From Pseudomonas sp. Irchel s3f7 (lineage in GTDB: Bacteria > Pseudomonadota > Gammaproteobacteria > Pseudomonadales > Pseudomonadaceae), in the NCBI RefSeq assembly GCF_900187615.1, contig NZ_FYDO01000024.1, forward strand, positions 1-64,000: a DNA stretch of 64,000 nt. Direction: 5' to 3'. Below the pieces are notes generated by a model. That model saw only the letters and a program-made list of their open reading frames with translations. It did not search any database and was not told the DNA's origin. The translations under genes and the position numbers were made by a program. Positions 9,046 to 17,924 of this stretch are shown piece after piece; the first letter of the stretch is position 1, and each line of letters begins with the position of its first letter.

Positions 9046-11457
9046 TCAGTCGCGCACCGGGCCCGGGGCCAGGACTTCACGCGAACCGTTGGTGTTCATG
9101 GACGTCACGACCCCGGCCATTTCCATGGCTTCGATCATGCGCGCGGCGCGGTTGTAGCCGATCTTCAGCTTGCGCTGAACCGCGGAGATGGAAGCACGAC
9201 GGCTTTCCAGGACAAACTGAACCGCTTCGTCATACAGCGCGTCAGCCTCTGGATCATCGCCGTCGCCGCCACCGCTACTGCCTTCAAAGCCGCTACCGGC
9301 CTCTTCGACACCGTTGAGAATGTCGTCGTTGTACTCCGGCGCACCCCGCAGTTTCCAGGCTTCCACCACGCGGTGAACCTCATCATCGGAAACAAACGCA
9401 CCGTGGACACGAATCGGCAGGCTGGTGCCTGGCGGCATGTACAGCATGTCACCGTGCCCCAGCAATTGTTCGGCGCCGCCCTGGTCGATGATGGTCCGCG
9501 AGTCGATCTTGCTCGACACCTGGAACGCCATGCGGGTCGGAATGTTAGCCTTGATCAGACCGGTGATCACATCCACCGACGGACGCTGGGTCGCGAGGAT
9601 CAGGTGGATACCGGCTGCCCGCGCCTTCTGGGCGATACGGGCAATCAGCTCTTCAACCTTTTTGCCGACGATCATCATCATGTCGGCGAATTCGTCGACC
9701 ACCACCACGATGGTTGGCAGCTTTTGCAGCAACGGCGCTTCGTCGTGGATGCTCTCGCGCTTGTACAGCGGATCGCTCAACGGTTCGCCGGCGTCCTGGG
9801 CTTCCTTGACCTTGGCGTTGAAGCCGGACAGGTTCCGTACACCCATCTTCGCCATGAGCTTGTAGCGGCGTTCCATTTCGGCAACGCTCCAGCGCAAGGC
9901 GTTGGCGGCGTCCTTCATGTCGGTCACCACCGGGCACAGCAGGTGCGGAATGCCTTCGTAGATCGACAGCTCGAGCATTTTCGGGTCGATCATGATCAAT
10001 TTGGCGTCTTCCGGGCCAGACTTGAACAGGATCGACAGGATCATCGCGTTCACACCCACCGACTTACCGGAACCGGTCGTACCGGCCACCAGCAAGTGCG
10101 GCATCTTCGCGAGGTCGGTGATGACCGGTTTGCCGCCGATGTCATGACCCAGCGCCAGGGTGACCGGGGATTTGAAGTTGTCGTACTCGGGGGTCGACAG
10201 AACTTCTGAAAAACGCACGATCTGCCGGTCTTCGTTGGGAATCTCGATACCGACCGTGGTCTTGCCCGGAATCACTTCCACCACACGCACGCTGGTGACG
10301 GCCAGGGAACGGGCCAGGTCTTTTGCCAGGTTGGAAATACGACTGACCTTGACTCCGGCAGCAGGCTGGATCTCGTAACGGGTAATGACCGGGCCAGGAT
10401 GGATCGAATCCACCGTGACTTCGACGCCGAATTCCTTGAGCTTGATTTCCAGCAGATGGCCGACTGCGGCCAGGGATTCAGGCGAATAGTTGAGTTGTTT
10501 CTTTTCCGCGGGATCGAGAATCGAGATCGGCGGCAAAGTGCCTTCCACGGCGCTGTCTACAAATAGCGGCGCCTGTTTCTCTTTCTCGACGCGTTTGCTC
10601 GGCGCTGCGGGCTTTGGCGGGGCTGGCGCGATGACCGGCGGAACCTGCTTCTCGCGCTCGGACATGTGCTTGCTCAAGGCCTGCTCACGTTCGATCAAAC
10701 GCTCCTTGACCTTGGCCTGCTCGCGCTTGTCGGTGACGCTCGGGGCGACCACTTCATCCATGCGATCGTCGACTTCACGCAATTGTGCGACCAGTTGCTT
10801 GCGTTCGGTACGGGCAGCCCACCAGCGATTCGCGGCGCTCTGGAACAGCTCGAACAGGTCGAGGGTGATTTTCCCGGTGACGTCCATCACCTTGAACCAC
10901 GACAGATCAGTGAACACGGTCAGGCCAAACAGGAACAGTGCAATGAACAGCAATGTGCTGCCCTGGATATTCAACGCGTTCCTGGCCAGGTCGCCGAGGC
11001 TTTCACCCAGCGCACCGCCCGCACCGGCCGGCAGACCGGTCGCGGCATGGAAATGGATATGGGCCAGGGCCGCGCCCGACAGCACCAGGAACACCAGGCC
11101 GATCAGGCGCCAGGAGAACAGCCAGCCGCTCCACTGCCACGGCTCGTGGCGCTGGCGGAAGATCTGATACGCCTTGATCGCCAGCAGCAACGGGAAGATG
11201 TAGGCGAAATAACCCAGCACCATGAACAGGATGTCGGCGCTGTAGGAGCCTGCCGGCCCACCGAAATTCTGAACATCGTCGATCTTGCTGTTATGGCTCC
11301 AACCCGGATCGTCCTTGCCGTAGGTCAGCAAGGCCATCATCAGGAACAGGCACAAGGCACCGATGGCGATCAGCGCACCTTCCTTGAGTCGGTAGTGCAA
11401 GTGCTGGCGCCAGAGCGGAACGACGGCTGGTTTAGGTGCTGCGGTGGATTTCTTCAA
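9046..11457 (-). CDS. ftsK: DNA translocase FtsK
   Basis: FtsK couples cell division to chromosome dimer resolution by pumping DNA to the septum and activating XerCD at dif. The 803-residue protein has an N-terminal membrane domain with four or five helices (residues about 20-190). A short Pro/Glu/Lys-rich linker (about 230-310) follows. Then comes the RecA-like motor with Walker A GTTGSGKSVG (about 470) and the Walker B region IVVVVDEFADMMM. The C-terminal winged-helix gamma domain that reads KOPS (about 740-800) ends in ARMIEAMEMAGVVTSMN. The linker is short compared with E. coli FtsK, as in other Pseudomonas. Confidence 0.97.
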   Translation of the reverse strand: MKKSTAAPKPAVVPLWRQHLHYRLKEGALIAIGALCLFLMMALLTYGKDDPGWSHNSKIDDVQNFGGPAGSYSADILFMVLGYFAYIFPLLLAIKAYQIFRQRHEPWQWSGWLFSWRLIGLVFLVLSGAALAHIHFHAATGLPAGAGGALGESLGDLARNALNIQGSTLLFIALFLFGLTVFTDLSWFKVMDVTGKITLDLFELFQSAANRWWAARTERKQLVAQLREVDDRMDEVVAPSVTDKREQAKVKERLIEREQALSKHMSEREKQVPPVIAPAPPKPAAPSKRVEKEKQAPLFVDSAVEGTLPPISILDPAEKKQLNYSPESLAAVGHLLEIKLKEFGVEVTVDSIHPGPVITRYEIQPAAGVKVSRISNLAKDLARSLAVTSVRVVEVIPGKTTVGIEIPNEDRQIVRFSEVLSTPEYDNFKSPVTLALGHDIGGKPVITDLAKMPHLLVAGTTGSGKSVGVNAMILSILFKSGPEDAKLIMIDPKMLELSIYEGIPHLLCPVVTDMKDAANALRWSVAEMERRYKLMAKMGVRNLSGFNAKVKEAQDAGEPLSDPLYKRESIHDEAPLLQKLPTIVVVVDEFADMMMIVGKKVEELIARIAQKARAAGIHLILATQRPSVDVITGLIKANIPTRMAFQVSSKIDSRTIIDQGGAEQLLGHGDMLYMPPGTSLPIRVHGAFVSDDEVHRVVEAWKLRGAPEYNDDILNGVEEAGSGFEGSSGGGDGDDPEADALYDEAVQFVLESRRASISAVQRKLKIGYNRAARMIEAMEMAGVVTSMNTNGSREVLAPGPVRD

Positions 11458-11762
11458 AACGCTTCTTTTCCTGCGCCAACGGCGCGTCCATCTGTTGAAT
11501 GACTATGAAAACTGCCAAAAAACGCCCAATCCAGGCGGGTAAAAAAGTTAACACGCGTAACCGGGACTACTTTTAACACTACGCTCCGGTTTTTATAAAC
11601 ACGGTGCGCACTGAATATATGTAACACGCAAGGCATTGTACGGGTTTGTGCGCACGACGCCATGCCTGAGCCCCTTGTGTGCAGCATAGTCAACGGCACA
11701 TGACATGCAGAGCAATTTGAGCATGCATTCTCTTTTGTGACAAAGGCTTATGAGGTGTTTTT
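11458..11762. other. Divergent intergenic region ftsK/trxB
   Basis: These 305 bases separate divergent ftsK and trxB and must hold both promoters. The sequence is more AT-rich than its neighbours around 11510-11640 and 11710-11762. I see no hairpin terminator, REP or convincing -35/-10 pair. A GAGG ribosome-binding sequence precedes the trxB ATG. Confidence 0.4.
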
Positions 11763-12722
11763 ATGAGTGAAGCGAAGCATCACCGCCTGATCATTCTAGG
11801 CTCCGGCCCCGCCGGTTACAGCGCCGCCGTGTATGCCGCCCGCGCCAACCTCAAACCCGTTGTCATCACCGGCATACAGGCAGGTGGCCAGCTCACCACC
11901 ACCGTCGAAGTCGACAACTGGCCAGGGGATGTCGAAGGCCTCACCGGCCCGGTCCTCATGGAGCGCATGCAAAAGCACGCAGAGCGCTTTGCCACAGAGA
12001 TCGTTTACGACCACATCCATACTGCCAAGTTGCAACAACGCCCGTTCGAACTGATTGGCGATGGCGGCACGTATACCTGTGACGCATTGATCATTGCCAC
12101 CGGCGCTTCGGCTCAATACCTGGGCTTGCCGTCGGAAGAAACGTTTGCCGGCAAAGGCGTTTCGGCCTGCGCAACATGTGACGGATTCTTTTATCGCAAT
12201 CAGGTGGTCGCGGTGGTGGGCGGTGGCAATACAGCCGTCGAAGAAGCGCTGTACCTGTCGAACATTGCCAAAGAAGTGCATCTGATTCACCGACGCGACA
12301 AACTGCGCTCGGAGAAAATTCTCCAGGACAAACTCTTCGAAAAAGCCGCCAACGGTAATGTTCGCCTGCACTGGAACCAGAATCTGGACGAGGTACTGGG
12401 TGATGCCAGCGGTGTGACCGGCGCCCGCCTGCGCGACAGTCATACCGGTGAAACCCGGGAGTTACCGCTGGCCGGCGTGTTTATCGCCATCGGGCACAAA
12501 CCCAATACCGACCTGTTCACAGGCCAACTGGAAATGCGTGACGGCTATCTGGTGGTCAAGGGCGGCAGCGAGGGCGATGCCACGGCCACGGCCATCGCCG
12601 GCGTGTTTGCCGCCGGTGATGTGGCTGACCATGTCTATCGCCAGGCCGTCACTTCGGCCGGTGCCGGTTGCATGGCGGCGCTGGACGCCGAAAAATACCT
12701 CGACGACATTCCAACCGTTTGA
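11763..12722 (+). CDS. trxB: Thioredoxin reductase
   Basis: TrxB is a cytoplasmic FAD enzyme that uses NADPH to reduce thioredoxin. The 319-residue protein has the FAD-binding GSGPAG at residues 13-18, the redox-active pair C136-A-T-C139, the NADPH-binding GGGNTAVEEAL (about 153-163) and the C-terminal FAD motif GVFAAGDVADHVYRQA. The length is standard for the low-molecular-weight enzyme. It is followed 62 bases later by aat. Confidence 0.97.
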   Translation: MSEAKHHRLIILGSGPAGYSAAVYAARANLKPVVITGIQAGGQLTTTVEVDNWPGDVEGLTGPVLMERMQKHAERFATEIVYDHIHTAKLQQRPFELIGDGGTYTCDALIIATGASAQYLGLPSEETFAGKGVSACATCDGFFYRNQVVAVVGGGNTAVEEALYLSNIAKEVHLIHRRDKLRSEKILQDKLFEKAANGNVRLHWNQNLDEVLGDASGVTGARLRDSHTGETRELPLAGVFIAIGHKPNTDLFTGQLEMRDGYLVVKGGSEGDATATAIAGVFAAGDVADHVYRQAVTSAGAGCMAALDAEKYLDDIPTV

Positions 12723-12784
12723 AGGCAAACTTTATGGCGGGCCAAAACCCGCCATTGCCCTCCCCTTCTGTAAGTCCGGATGCC

Positions 12785-13465
12785 ATGCTGACCTGGTTAC
12801 AACGCAATACCTTGCACTTCCCACCGCTGGAAAAAGCCATGCGCGACCCCAACGGGCTGCTGGCCGCCGGTGGCGACCTGTCTGCCGATCGGCTGATCTC
12901 GGCCTATCGCCACGGCTGTTTTCCATGGTTTTCCGAAGGCCAGCCGATCCTCTGGTGGTCGCCGGATCCGCGCACCGTTCTGTTTCCCGACGAATTGCAC
13001 GTTTCCCGCAGCCTTAACAAACTGCTGCGCCAACAACGCTATCAAGTGACCTTCGACGAAGATTTTGCGGCCGTCATCCGCGCTTGTGCCGCGCCTCGGG
13101 ATTACGCCGATGGCACCTGGATTACCGAAGCCATGCAGAACGCCTACATCGAACTGCACAAGCGTGGGCACGCGCACTCGGTGGAAGTCTGGGACGGGGA
13201 CGAATTGGTCGGCGGCCTGTACGGCCTGGCGATGGGCCGGTTGTTTTTCGGCGAGTCCATGTTCAGCCTCGCTGACAACGCCTCGAAATTCGGCTTTGCC
13301 ACACTGGTCAAGCATCTGAAAGACTCGGGTTTTGTACTGATCGATTGCCAGATGCCTACCGATCACCTGCATAGCCTGGGCGCCCGGGCGATTCCACGCC
13401 GCGAGTTTGCCAATTACCTTGCGCAGTATCTGGACCAGCCCAGCAGCGCCAATTGGGTTTGCTGA
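12785..13465 (+). CDS. aat: Leucyl/phenylalanyl-tRNA-protein transferase
   Basis: Aat adds Leu or Phe from aminoacyl-tRNA to proteins with N-terminal Lys or Arg, creating primary N-degrons for ClpS/ClpAP. The 226-residue product from the ATG at 12785 starts MLTWLQRNTLHFPP and holds the family motifs GLLAAGGDLS, YRHGCFPWF, WWSPDPR and IDCQMPTDHLHSLGA. An earlier in-frame ATG at 12734 would add 17 residues without homology. It lies next to bpt, and close to clpS and clpA, which act in the same pathway. Confidence 0.95.
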   Translation: MLTWLQRNTLHFPPLEKAMRDPNGLLAAGGDLSADRLISAYRHGCFPWFSEGQPILWWSPDPRTVLFPDELHVSRSLNKLLRQQRYQVTFDEDFAAVIRACAAPRDYADGTWITEAMQNAYIELHKRGHAHSVEVWDGDELVGGLYGLAMGRLFFGESMFSLADNASKFGFATLVKHLKDSGFVLIDCQMPTDHLHSLGARAIPRREFANYLAQYLDQPSSANWVC

Positions 13466-13522
13466 GCGACTTTTGCGCGTGTGGCTTACACTTAATCCAA
13501 AGCACTATCCCGAGGGTTGATC

Positions 13523-14230
13523 ATGACCGAGTTGGCGCGTTTGAAGTTCTATGCCACTCAGCCGCACTCTTGCAGTTATCTGCCAGAGGAGCAGGCCACA
13601 ACCTTGTTCCTCGACCCTAGCCAGCCCATGGATGTGCATGTCTATGCAGATCTGTCAGAGATGGGTTTTCGTCGCAGTGGCGATCATCTCTATCGGCCGC
13701 ATTGCCAGAATTGCAATGCATGCGTACCGGCGCGCATTCCCGTGGCGCAATTCACGCCCAACCGGCAGCAAAAACGCATTTTCAAGCGCAATGCCGATTT
13801 ACAGGTACGGCCGGCCAAGCCCGGATTCAGCGAAGAGTATTTCAGCCTCTACCAGCGCTATATCGAACAGCGTCACGCCGATGGCGACATGTACCCGCCG
13901 AGCCGCGATCAGTTTTCGACGTTCCTGGTGCGCGACCTGCCGTTTTCCCGTTTCTATGAGTTCCGCCTCGATGGCCGGCTGCTGGCCATTGCCGTGACCG
14001 ACCTGCTGCCAAACGGAATGTCTGCGGTCTATACCTTCTACGAGCCCGCGGAAGAACGCCGCAGCCTCGGGCGCTACGCGATTCTCTGGCAAATCGCCGA
14101 GGCCCAGCGGCTGGGTCTGGAGGCGGTTTATTTGGGTTACTGGATCAAAAACTGCAAAAAAATGAACTACAAGACGCAATATCGACCCATTGAACTGCTG
14201 ATTAACCAGCGTTGGGTGGTTCTAAATTAG
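13523..14230 (+). CDS. bpt: Aspartate/glutamate leucyltransferase Bpt (Ate family)
   Basis: Bpt transfers leucine from tRNA to proteins with N-terminal Asp or Glu. It feeds them to ClpS/ClpAP. The 235-residue protein belongs to the arginyltransferase-like (Ate1) family. It has the cysteine-rich N-terminal part HSCSYLPEEQA and HCQNCNACVPAR, and the GNAT-like C-terminal half GRYAILWQIAEAQRLGL and LGYWIKNCKKMNYK. The sequence fits the bacterial Bpt group, which uses leucine, rather than eukaryotic Ate1, but this assignment is from family knowledge. The ATG at 13523 is preceded by GAGGG. A TTG two codons earlier is less likely. Confidence 0.9.
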   Translation: MTELARLKFYATQPHSCSYLPEEQATTLFLDPSQPMDVHVYADLSEMGFRRSGDHLYRPHCQNCNACVPARIPVAQFTPNRQQKRIFKRNADLQVRPAKPGFSEEYFSLYQRYIEQRHADGDMYPPSRDQFSTFLVRDLPFSRFYEFRLDGRLLAIAVTDLLPNGMSAVYTFYEPAEERRSLGRYAILWQIAEAQRLGLEAVYLGYWIKNCKKMNYKTQYRPIELLINQRWVVLN

Positions 14231-14341
14231 GGCAAACCCTAAACCCCTTGGCTTAAACCCCCTTTTTCGGGCACAATGCACGCCGCTTTTGCCTGGCGCA
14301 GTTGCACCGGGCCATTCATTGGACACCGAGGGCTTTACTGC

Positions 14342-14560
14342 ATGTCGAAAGAAGACAGCTTCGAAATGGAAGGCACTGTCGTCGACACCCTGCCCAACAC
14401 CATGTTTCGTGTGGAGTTGGAAAATGGGCACGTCGTAACCGCGCATATTTCCGGCAAGATGCGCAAGAACTACATCCGCATTCTTACCGGCGACAAAGTG
14501 CGCGTCGAGCTGACGCCCTATGACTTGAGCAAAGGGCGCATCACTTACCGCGCTCGCTAA
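14342..14560 (+). CDS. infA: Translation initiation factor IF-1
   Basis: IF-1 binds the ribosomal A site during initiation. The 72-residue product ([20 protein letters not shown] at the start) is a single S1/OB-fold domain with the invariant segments [21 protein letters not shown] and [18 protein letters not shown]. The start is the ATG at 14342; upstream in-frame codons lack homology. A strong intrinsic terminator follows within 12 bases. It sits between the N-degron transferases and clpA, an order also known in enterobacteria. Confidence 0.97.
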
Positions 14561-14572
14561 TCAAGTCAATAC

Positions 14573-14604
14573 AAAACGCCCGGCTTATGCCGGGCGTTTT
14601 TGTT
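14573..14604 (+). terminator. Intrinsic terminator after infA
   Basis: A perfect 12-base-pair stem AAAACGCCCGGC/GCCGGGCGTTTT with a TTAT loop, followed by further T residues. Confidence 0.93.
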
Positions 14605-14627
14605 TGCAGATTGTTTACACGACAATC

Positions 14628-14643
14628 CTGTAGGAGCGGCGGA
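14628..14643. repeat. Truncated REP fragment
   Basis: CCTGTAGGAGCGGCGG resembles the outer end of the REP arms found elsewhere in the window, but it has no partner arm here. It may be a decayed remnant between the infA and clpA terminators. Confidence 0.4.
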
Positions 14644-14647
14644 CAAC

Positions 14648-14673
14648 AAAAAGGCGCCTTTCGGCGCCTTTTT
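14648..14673 (-). terminator. Intrinsic terminator after clpA
   Basis: A perfect 11-base-pair stem AAAAAGGCGCC/GGCGCCTTTTT with a four-base loop. It has A- and T-runs on both sides, so it can work in both directions. Confidence 0.92.
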
Positions 14674-14689
14674 GATTAGCTTCTAAACG

Positions 14690-16960
14690 TCAGGCCATCT
14701 CGGCTGTCGTCTCGAACTCGAACGTCAGTTCTCCGTCCTTGATGTCGATGTGCACCACACCGCCATGCTCGGCCAGTTCGCCAAAGAGAATCTCTTCCGC
14801 CAGCGGACGCTTGATCTTGTCCTGGATCAGGCGAGCCATAGGTCGAGCCCCCATTGCCGAGTCGTAACCACCCGCCGCCAGCCAGCCGCGAGCGGCATCG
14901 GTCACTTCCAGCAGCACACGCTTGTCTTCCAGTTGCGCCTGAAGCTCGGTAAGGAACTTGTCCACCACGCTTTTGATGACCTCATGGCTGAGGCGACCAA
15001 ACTGGATAATGGTGTCCAGACGGTTACGGAATTCCGGCGTGAAGCTCTTCTTGATCACTTCCATCGCATCGGAAGAGTGATCCTGATAGGTGAAACCGAT
15101 CGAAGCACGAGCTGCGGTCTCGGCACCGGCGTTGGTCGTCATGATGACGATTACGTTACGGAAATCCGCCTTGCGCCCGTTGTTGTCGGTCAGCGTACCG
15201 TGATCCATGACCTGCAGCAGCAGGTTGAAGACTTCCGGATGCGCCTTCTCGATTTCATCGAGCAGCAGCACGCAATGAGGCTGCTTGGTGATGGCTTCGG
15301 TCAGCAGACCGCCCTGATCAAACCCGACATAGCCTGGAGGCGCACCGATCAGACGCGATACGGTGTGGCGCTCCATGTACTCGGACATGTCGAAACGAAC
15401 CAGCTCGACGCCCAACGCCTTCGCCAGCTGACGCGCCGCTTCGGTTTTACCGACACCGGTGGGACCTGCGAACAGGAACGAACCGACAGGCTTGTCAGGT
15501 GACTTGAGACCGGCACGAGACAGCTTGATCGCGGTCGCCAGGGAATCGATTGCGGCATCCTGGCCAAACACGGTCAACTTCAGATCACGCTCAAGGTTAC
15601 GCAGCAGTTCTTTGTCGGAGCTGGTGACGTGTTTTGGCGGAATTCGCGCGATTTTCGCAACGATGTCCTCAACTTGAGGCACTTCGATGCGCTTCACACG
15701 CTTCTCGACCGGTTGCAGGCGCTGATAGGCACCCGCCTCGTCGATGACGTCAATGGCCTTGTCCGGCATGTGACGGTCATTGATGTAACGCGAAGCCAGT
15801 TCGGCAGCCGCGCGCAGGGCTTCATCACTGTATTCGATATTGTGATGGCTCTCGAAACGCCCCTTCAGGCCGCGCAGAATACCAATGGTGTCTTCTACCG
15901 ATGGCTCCGACACATCGACCTTCTGGAAGCGACGAGCCAAGGCACGGTCCTTCTCGAAGATCCCGCGGAATTCCTGGAAAGTGGTCGAACCGATGCAACG
16001 AATATCGCCAGACGACAGCAACGGCTTGAGCAGGTTCGAGGCATCCATGACGCCACCGGACGCGGCACCCGCACCGATGATGGTGTGGATCTCGTCGATG
16101 AACAGGATCGCCTGCGGGCGTTTTTTCAGCTCATTGAGCAACGCCTTGAAGCGCTTCTCGAAATCGCCGCGGTATTTGGTACCGGCCAGCAAGGCACCCA
16201 GGTCGAGGGAATACACCACGCTGTTGGCCAGCAAATCCGGCACTTGATTGTCGACAATGCGCTTGGCCAGGCCTTCGGCAATCGCGGTTTTACCCACGCC
16301 CGCCTCGCCCACCAGCAGCGGATTGTTTTTGCGACGACGCGCCAGGATCTGCGCGACGCGCTCGACTTCCAGCTCACGCCCCACCAGCGGATCGATACGA
16401 CCCTGGCGCGCGAGTTCGTTCAAGTTGCTGGCATAAGCATCCAGAGGATTGCCTGAAGAAGAAGACTCACCGCCCTCGTCGTCCTGCATATCTTGCTCAC
16501 CTTCAGAGTGATCGCCATGCCCCGGCACTTTGGAAATGCCATGGGCGATGTAATTGACGACATCAATGCGCGCAACGCTCTGCTGTTTCAGCAGGAACAC
16601 CGCCTGACTCTCTTGCTCACTGAAGATCGCGACCAGCACATTGGCGCCAGTCACTTCACGCTTGCCCGAGCTCTGTACGTGAAACACAGCACGTTGCAGT
16701 ACACGCTGGAAGCCCAGGGTTGGCTGGGTTTCACGATCCTCGTCATGGACAGGGATCAATGGCGTGGTGGAGTCGATGAACTCCTGCAGGTCATGCTTGA
16801 GTTTGTCGAGGTTTGCACCGCACGCACGCAAAACGGTGGCGGCAGCCTCATTATCCAATAGGGCCAGCAGGAGGTGTTCGACGGTCATGAACTCATGACG
16901 CTTCGAACGGGCCTCCTTGAAGGCAAGATTGAGGGTGACTTCGAGCTCGCGGTTTAACAT
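14690..16960 (-). CDS. clpA: ATP-dependent Clp protease ATPase ClpA
   Basis: ClpA is the hexameric AAA+ unfoldase that feeds substrates to ClpP, with N-degron clients supplied by ClpS. The 756-residue protein has an N-terminal Clp_N double repeat (about 1-140) and an acidic linker (EQDMQDDEGGESSSSG). D1 carries Walker A GEAGVGKTA (about 212) and Walker B ILFIDEIHTIIGAG. D2 carries Walker A GPTGVGKTE (about 495) and LLLDEIEKAHPEV. There is no ClpB middle domain, which separates it from ClpB. clpS lies 30 bases upstream in the same direction. Confidence 0.97.
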   Translation of the reverse strand: MLNRELEVTLNLAFKEARSKRHEFMTVEHLLLALLDNEAAATVLRACGANLDKLKHDLQEFIDSTTPLIPVHDEDRETQPTLGFQRVLQRAVFHVQSSGKREVTGANVLVAIFSEQESQAVFLLKQQSVARIDVVNYIAHGISKVPGHGDHSEGEQDMQDDEGGESSSSGNPLDAYASNLNELARQGRIDPLVGRELEVERVAQILARRRKNNPLLVGEAGVGKTAIAEGLAKRIVDNQVPDLLANSVVYSLDLGALLAGTKYRGDFEKRFKALLNELKKRPQAILFIDEIHTIIGAGAASGGVMDASNLLKPLLSSGDIRCIGSTTFQEFRGIFEKDRALARRFQKVDVSEPSVEDTIGILRGLKGRFESHHNIEYSDEALRAAAELASRYINDRHMPDKAIDVIDEAGAYQRLQPVEKRVKRIEVPQVEDIVAKIARIPPKHVTSSDKELLRNLERDLKLTVFGQDAAIDSLATAIKLSRAGLKSPDKPVGSFLFAGPTGVGKTEAARQLAKALGVELVRFDMSEYMERHTVSRLIGAPPGYVGFDQGGLLTEAITKQPHCVLLLDEIEKAHPEVFNLLLQVMDHGTLTDNNGRKADFRNVIVIMTTNAGAETAARASIGFTYQDHSSDAMEVIKKSFTPEFRNRLDTIIQFGRLSHEVIKSVVDKFLTELQAQLEDKRVLLEVTDAARGWLAAGGYDSAMGARPMARLIQDKIKRPLAEEILFGELAEHGGVVHIDIKDGELTFEFETTAEMA

Positions 16961-16990
16961 AGCTTCACCTCATACCCAAGTGGTCGGCGA

Positions 16991-17353
16991 TTAACCGTCC
17001 TTCTCGATTTCACAGAGTAGCGGATGCTGGCTTTCCCTGGCGTACTGGTTGACCTGCATGGCCTTGGTCTCGGCGATGTCGCGGGTAAACACTCCACATA
17101 CTGCCCGTCCTTCTGTATGGACGGCTAGCATGACCTTGGTCGCCAGCTCGCGATTCAGGTTAAAAAACACCTCGAGCACTTCGACGACGAAATCCATCGG
17201 TGTGTAGTCATCATTAAACAAAACCACCTTGTACATCGGCGGCGCCTGGAGTGCAGGCTTGGCCTCCTGAACAGCAATGCCTGCGGAATCGTCGTCGTGT
17301 GAATCAGGGCGATCCTGATTGAATGTTAGTCGAATCTGGCTGATTGCATGCAT
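16991..17353 (-). CDS. clpS: ClpA adaptor protein ClpS
   Basis: ClpS binds N-terminal Leu, Phe, Tyr and Trp and delivers such proteins to ClpAP. The 120-residue product has a flexible N-terminal extension (about 1-37) and the conserved core MYKVVLFNDDYTPMDFVVEVL. This core includes the N-degron pocket residues (NDDYTPMDFV), and HTEGRAVCGVFTRDIAETK follows. It precedes clpA in one transcript and is divergent from cspD. Confidence 0.95.
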   Translation of the reverse strand: MHAISQIRLTFNQDRPDSHDDDSAGIAVQEAKPALQAPPMYKVVLFNDDYTPMDFVVEVLEVFFNLNRELATKVMLAVHTEGRAVCGVFTRDIAETKAMQVNQYARESQHPLLCEIEKDG

Positions 17354-17530
17354 GGAAAGAAAGGTTCGTCAGTTGTTCGATTACAGTGGTGGGGGCGGCT
17401 ATCAGCGTTTTCAACTCCGAGTGCCAGGTCTGCTTGACTATCGGCAAAACGGTGTTACAACCAATAGAGCCCACAGTGGGTAAAAAAGGTCCGCGGAGTC
17501 AATCTTATTTACTGATTCGACTGCGGATGT

Positions 17531-17556
17531 ACTGGATGATACTCCAGTGATGGAGT
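17531..17556 (+). promoter_or_regulatory. Overlapping alternative hairpins in the cspD leader
   Basis: ACTGGA (17531-17536) pairs with TCCAGT (17543-17548). ACTCCA (17541-17546) pairs with TGGAGT (17551-17556) around a GTGA (GNRA-type) loop. The two hairpins share bases 17543-17546 and cannot coexist. They end 22 bases before the cspD start, just upstream of its GAGGGAG ribosome-binding sequence. Confidence 0.4.
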
Positions 17557-17577
17557 CTGTTGCAGAGGGAGTTGGGT

Positions 17578-17844
17578 ATGTCAGGTGTCAAGGTCAGCGG
17601 TAAGGTCAAATGGTTCAACAACGCCAAGGGTTACGGTTTCATTAATGAGGACGACAAAACAGAAGACCTGTTTGCCCACTACTCGGCCATTCAAATGGAT
17701 GGTTACAAGACACTGAAAGCCGGCCAGGCTGTCTCTTTCGAAATCATCCAGGGGCCAAAAGGTCTGCACGCCGTCAACATCGGCAACCCTGTAGAGGCTT
17801 CGACAATCGCGACGCATGCCGAGCAACAGACCGTGACGGCCTAA
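17578..17844 (+). CDS. cspD: Cold-shock-domain protein CspD
   Basis: This is a single-stranded nucleic-acid-binding protein of the cold-shock family. The 88 residues start MSGVKVSGKVKWFNNAKGYG and include RNP1 (KGYGFI) and an RNP2-like DLFAHYSAI, with a C-terminal tail beyond the usual 70 residues. Length, sequence and position beside clpS support CspD, the stationary-phase replication inhibitor type, rather than a CspA-like protein. The ATG at 17578 has a strong GAGGGAG sequence before it. An earlier in-frame ATG at 17560 would precede that site. A bidirectional terminator follows. Confidence 0.9.
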   Translation: MSGVKVSGKVKWFNNAKGYGFINEDDKTEDLFAHYSAIQMDGYKTLKAGQAVSFEIIQGPKGLHAVNIGNPVEASTIATHAEQQTVTA

Positions 17845-17865
17845 GACCACGCCGTCATCCAGTCA

Positions 17866-17908
17866 TAAAAAACCGCCCGAATCAATCAACTGAGTCGGGC
17901 GGTTTTTG
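17866..17908. terminator. Bidirectional terminator between cspD and icd
   Basis: AACCGCCCGA pairs perfectly with TCGGGCGGTT around a 14-base loop. It has an A-run on the left and a T-run on the right, serving the convergent cspD and icd. Confidence 0.92.
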
Positions 17909-17924
17909 TGTGACTGTTGCTTTG

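Noticed and set aside
8269..10209. Long + strand open frame of 646 codons opposite lolA and ftsK
   Set aside because: It is antisense to well-supported genes, has no recognisable domain and has the composition of a frame shadow in GC-rich DNA.
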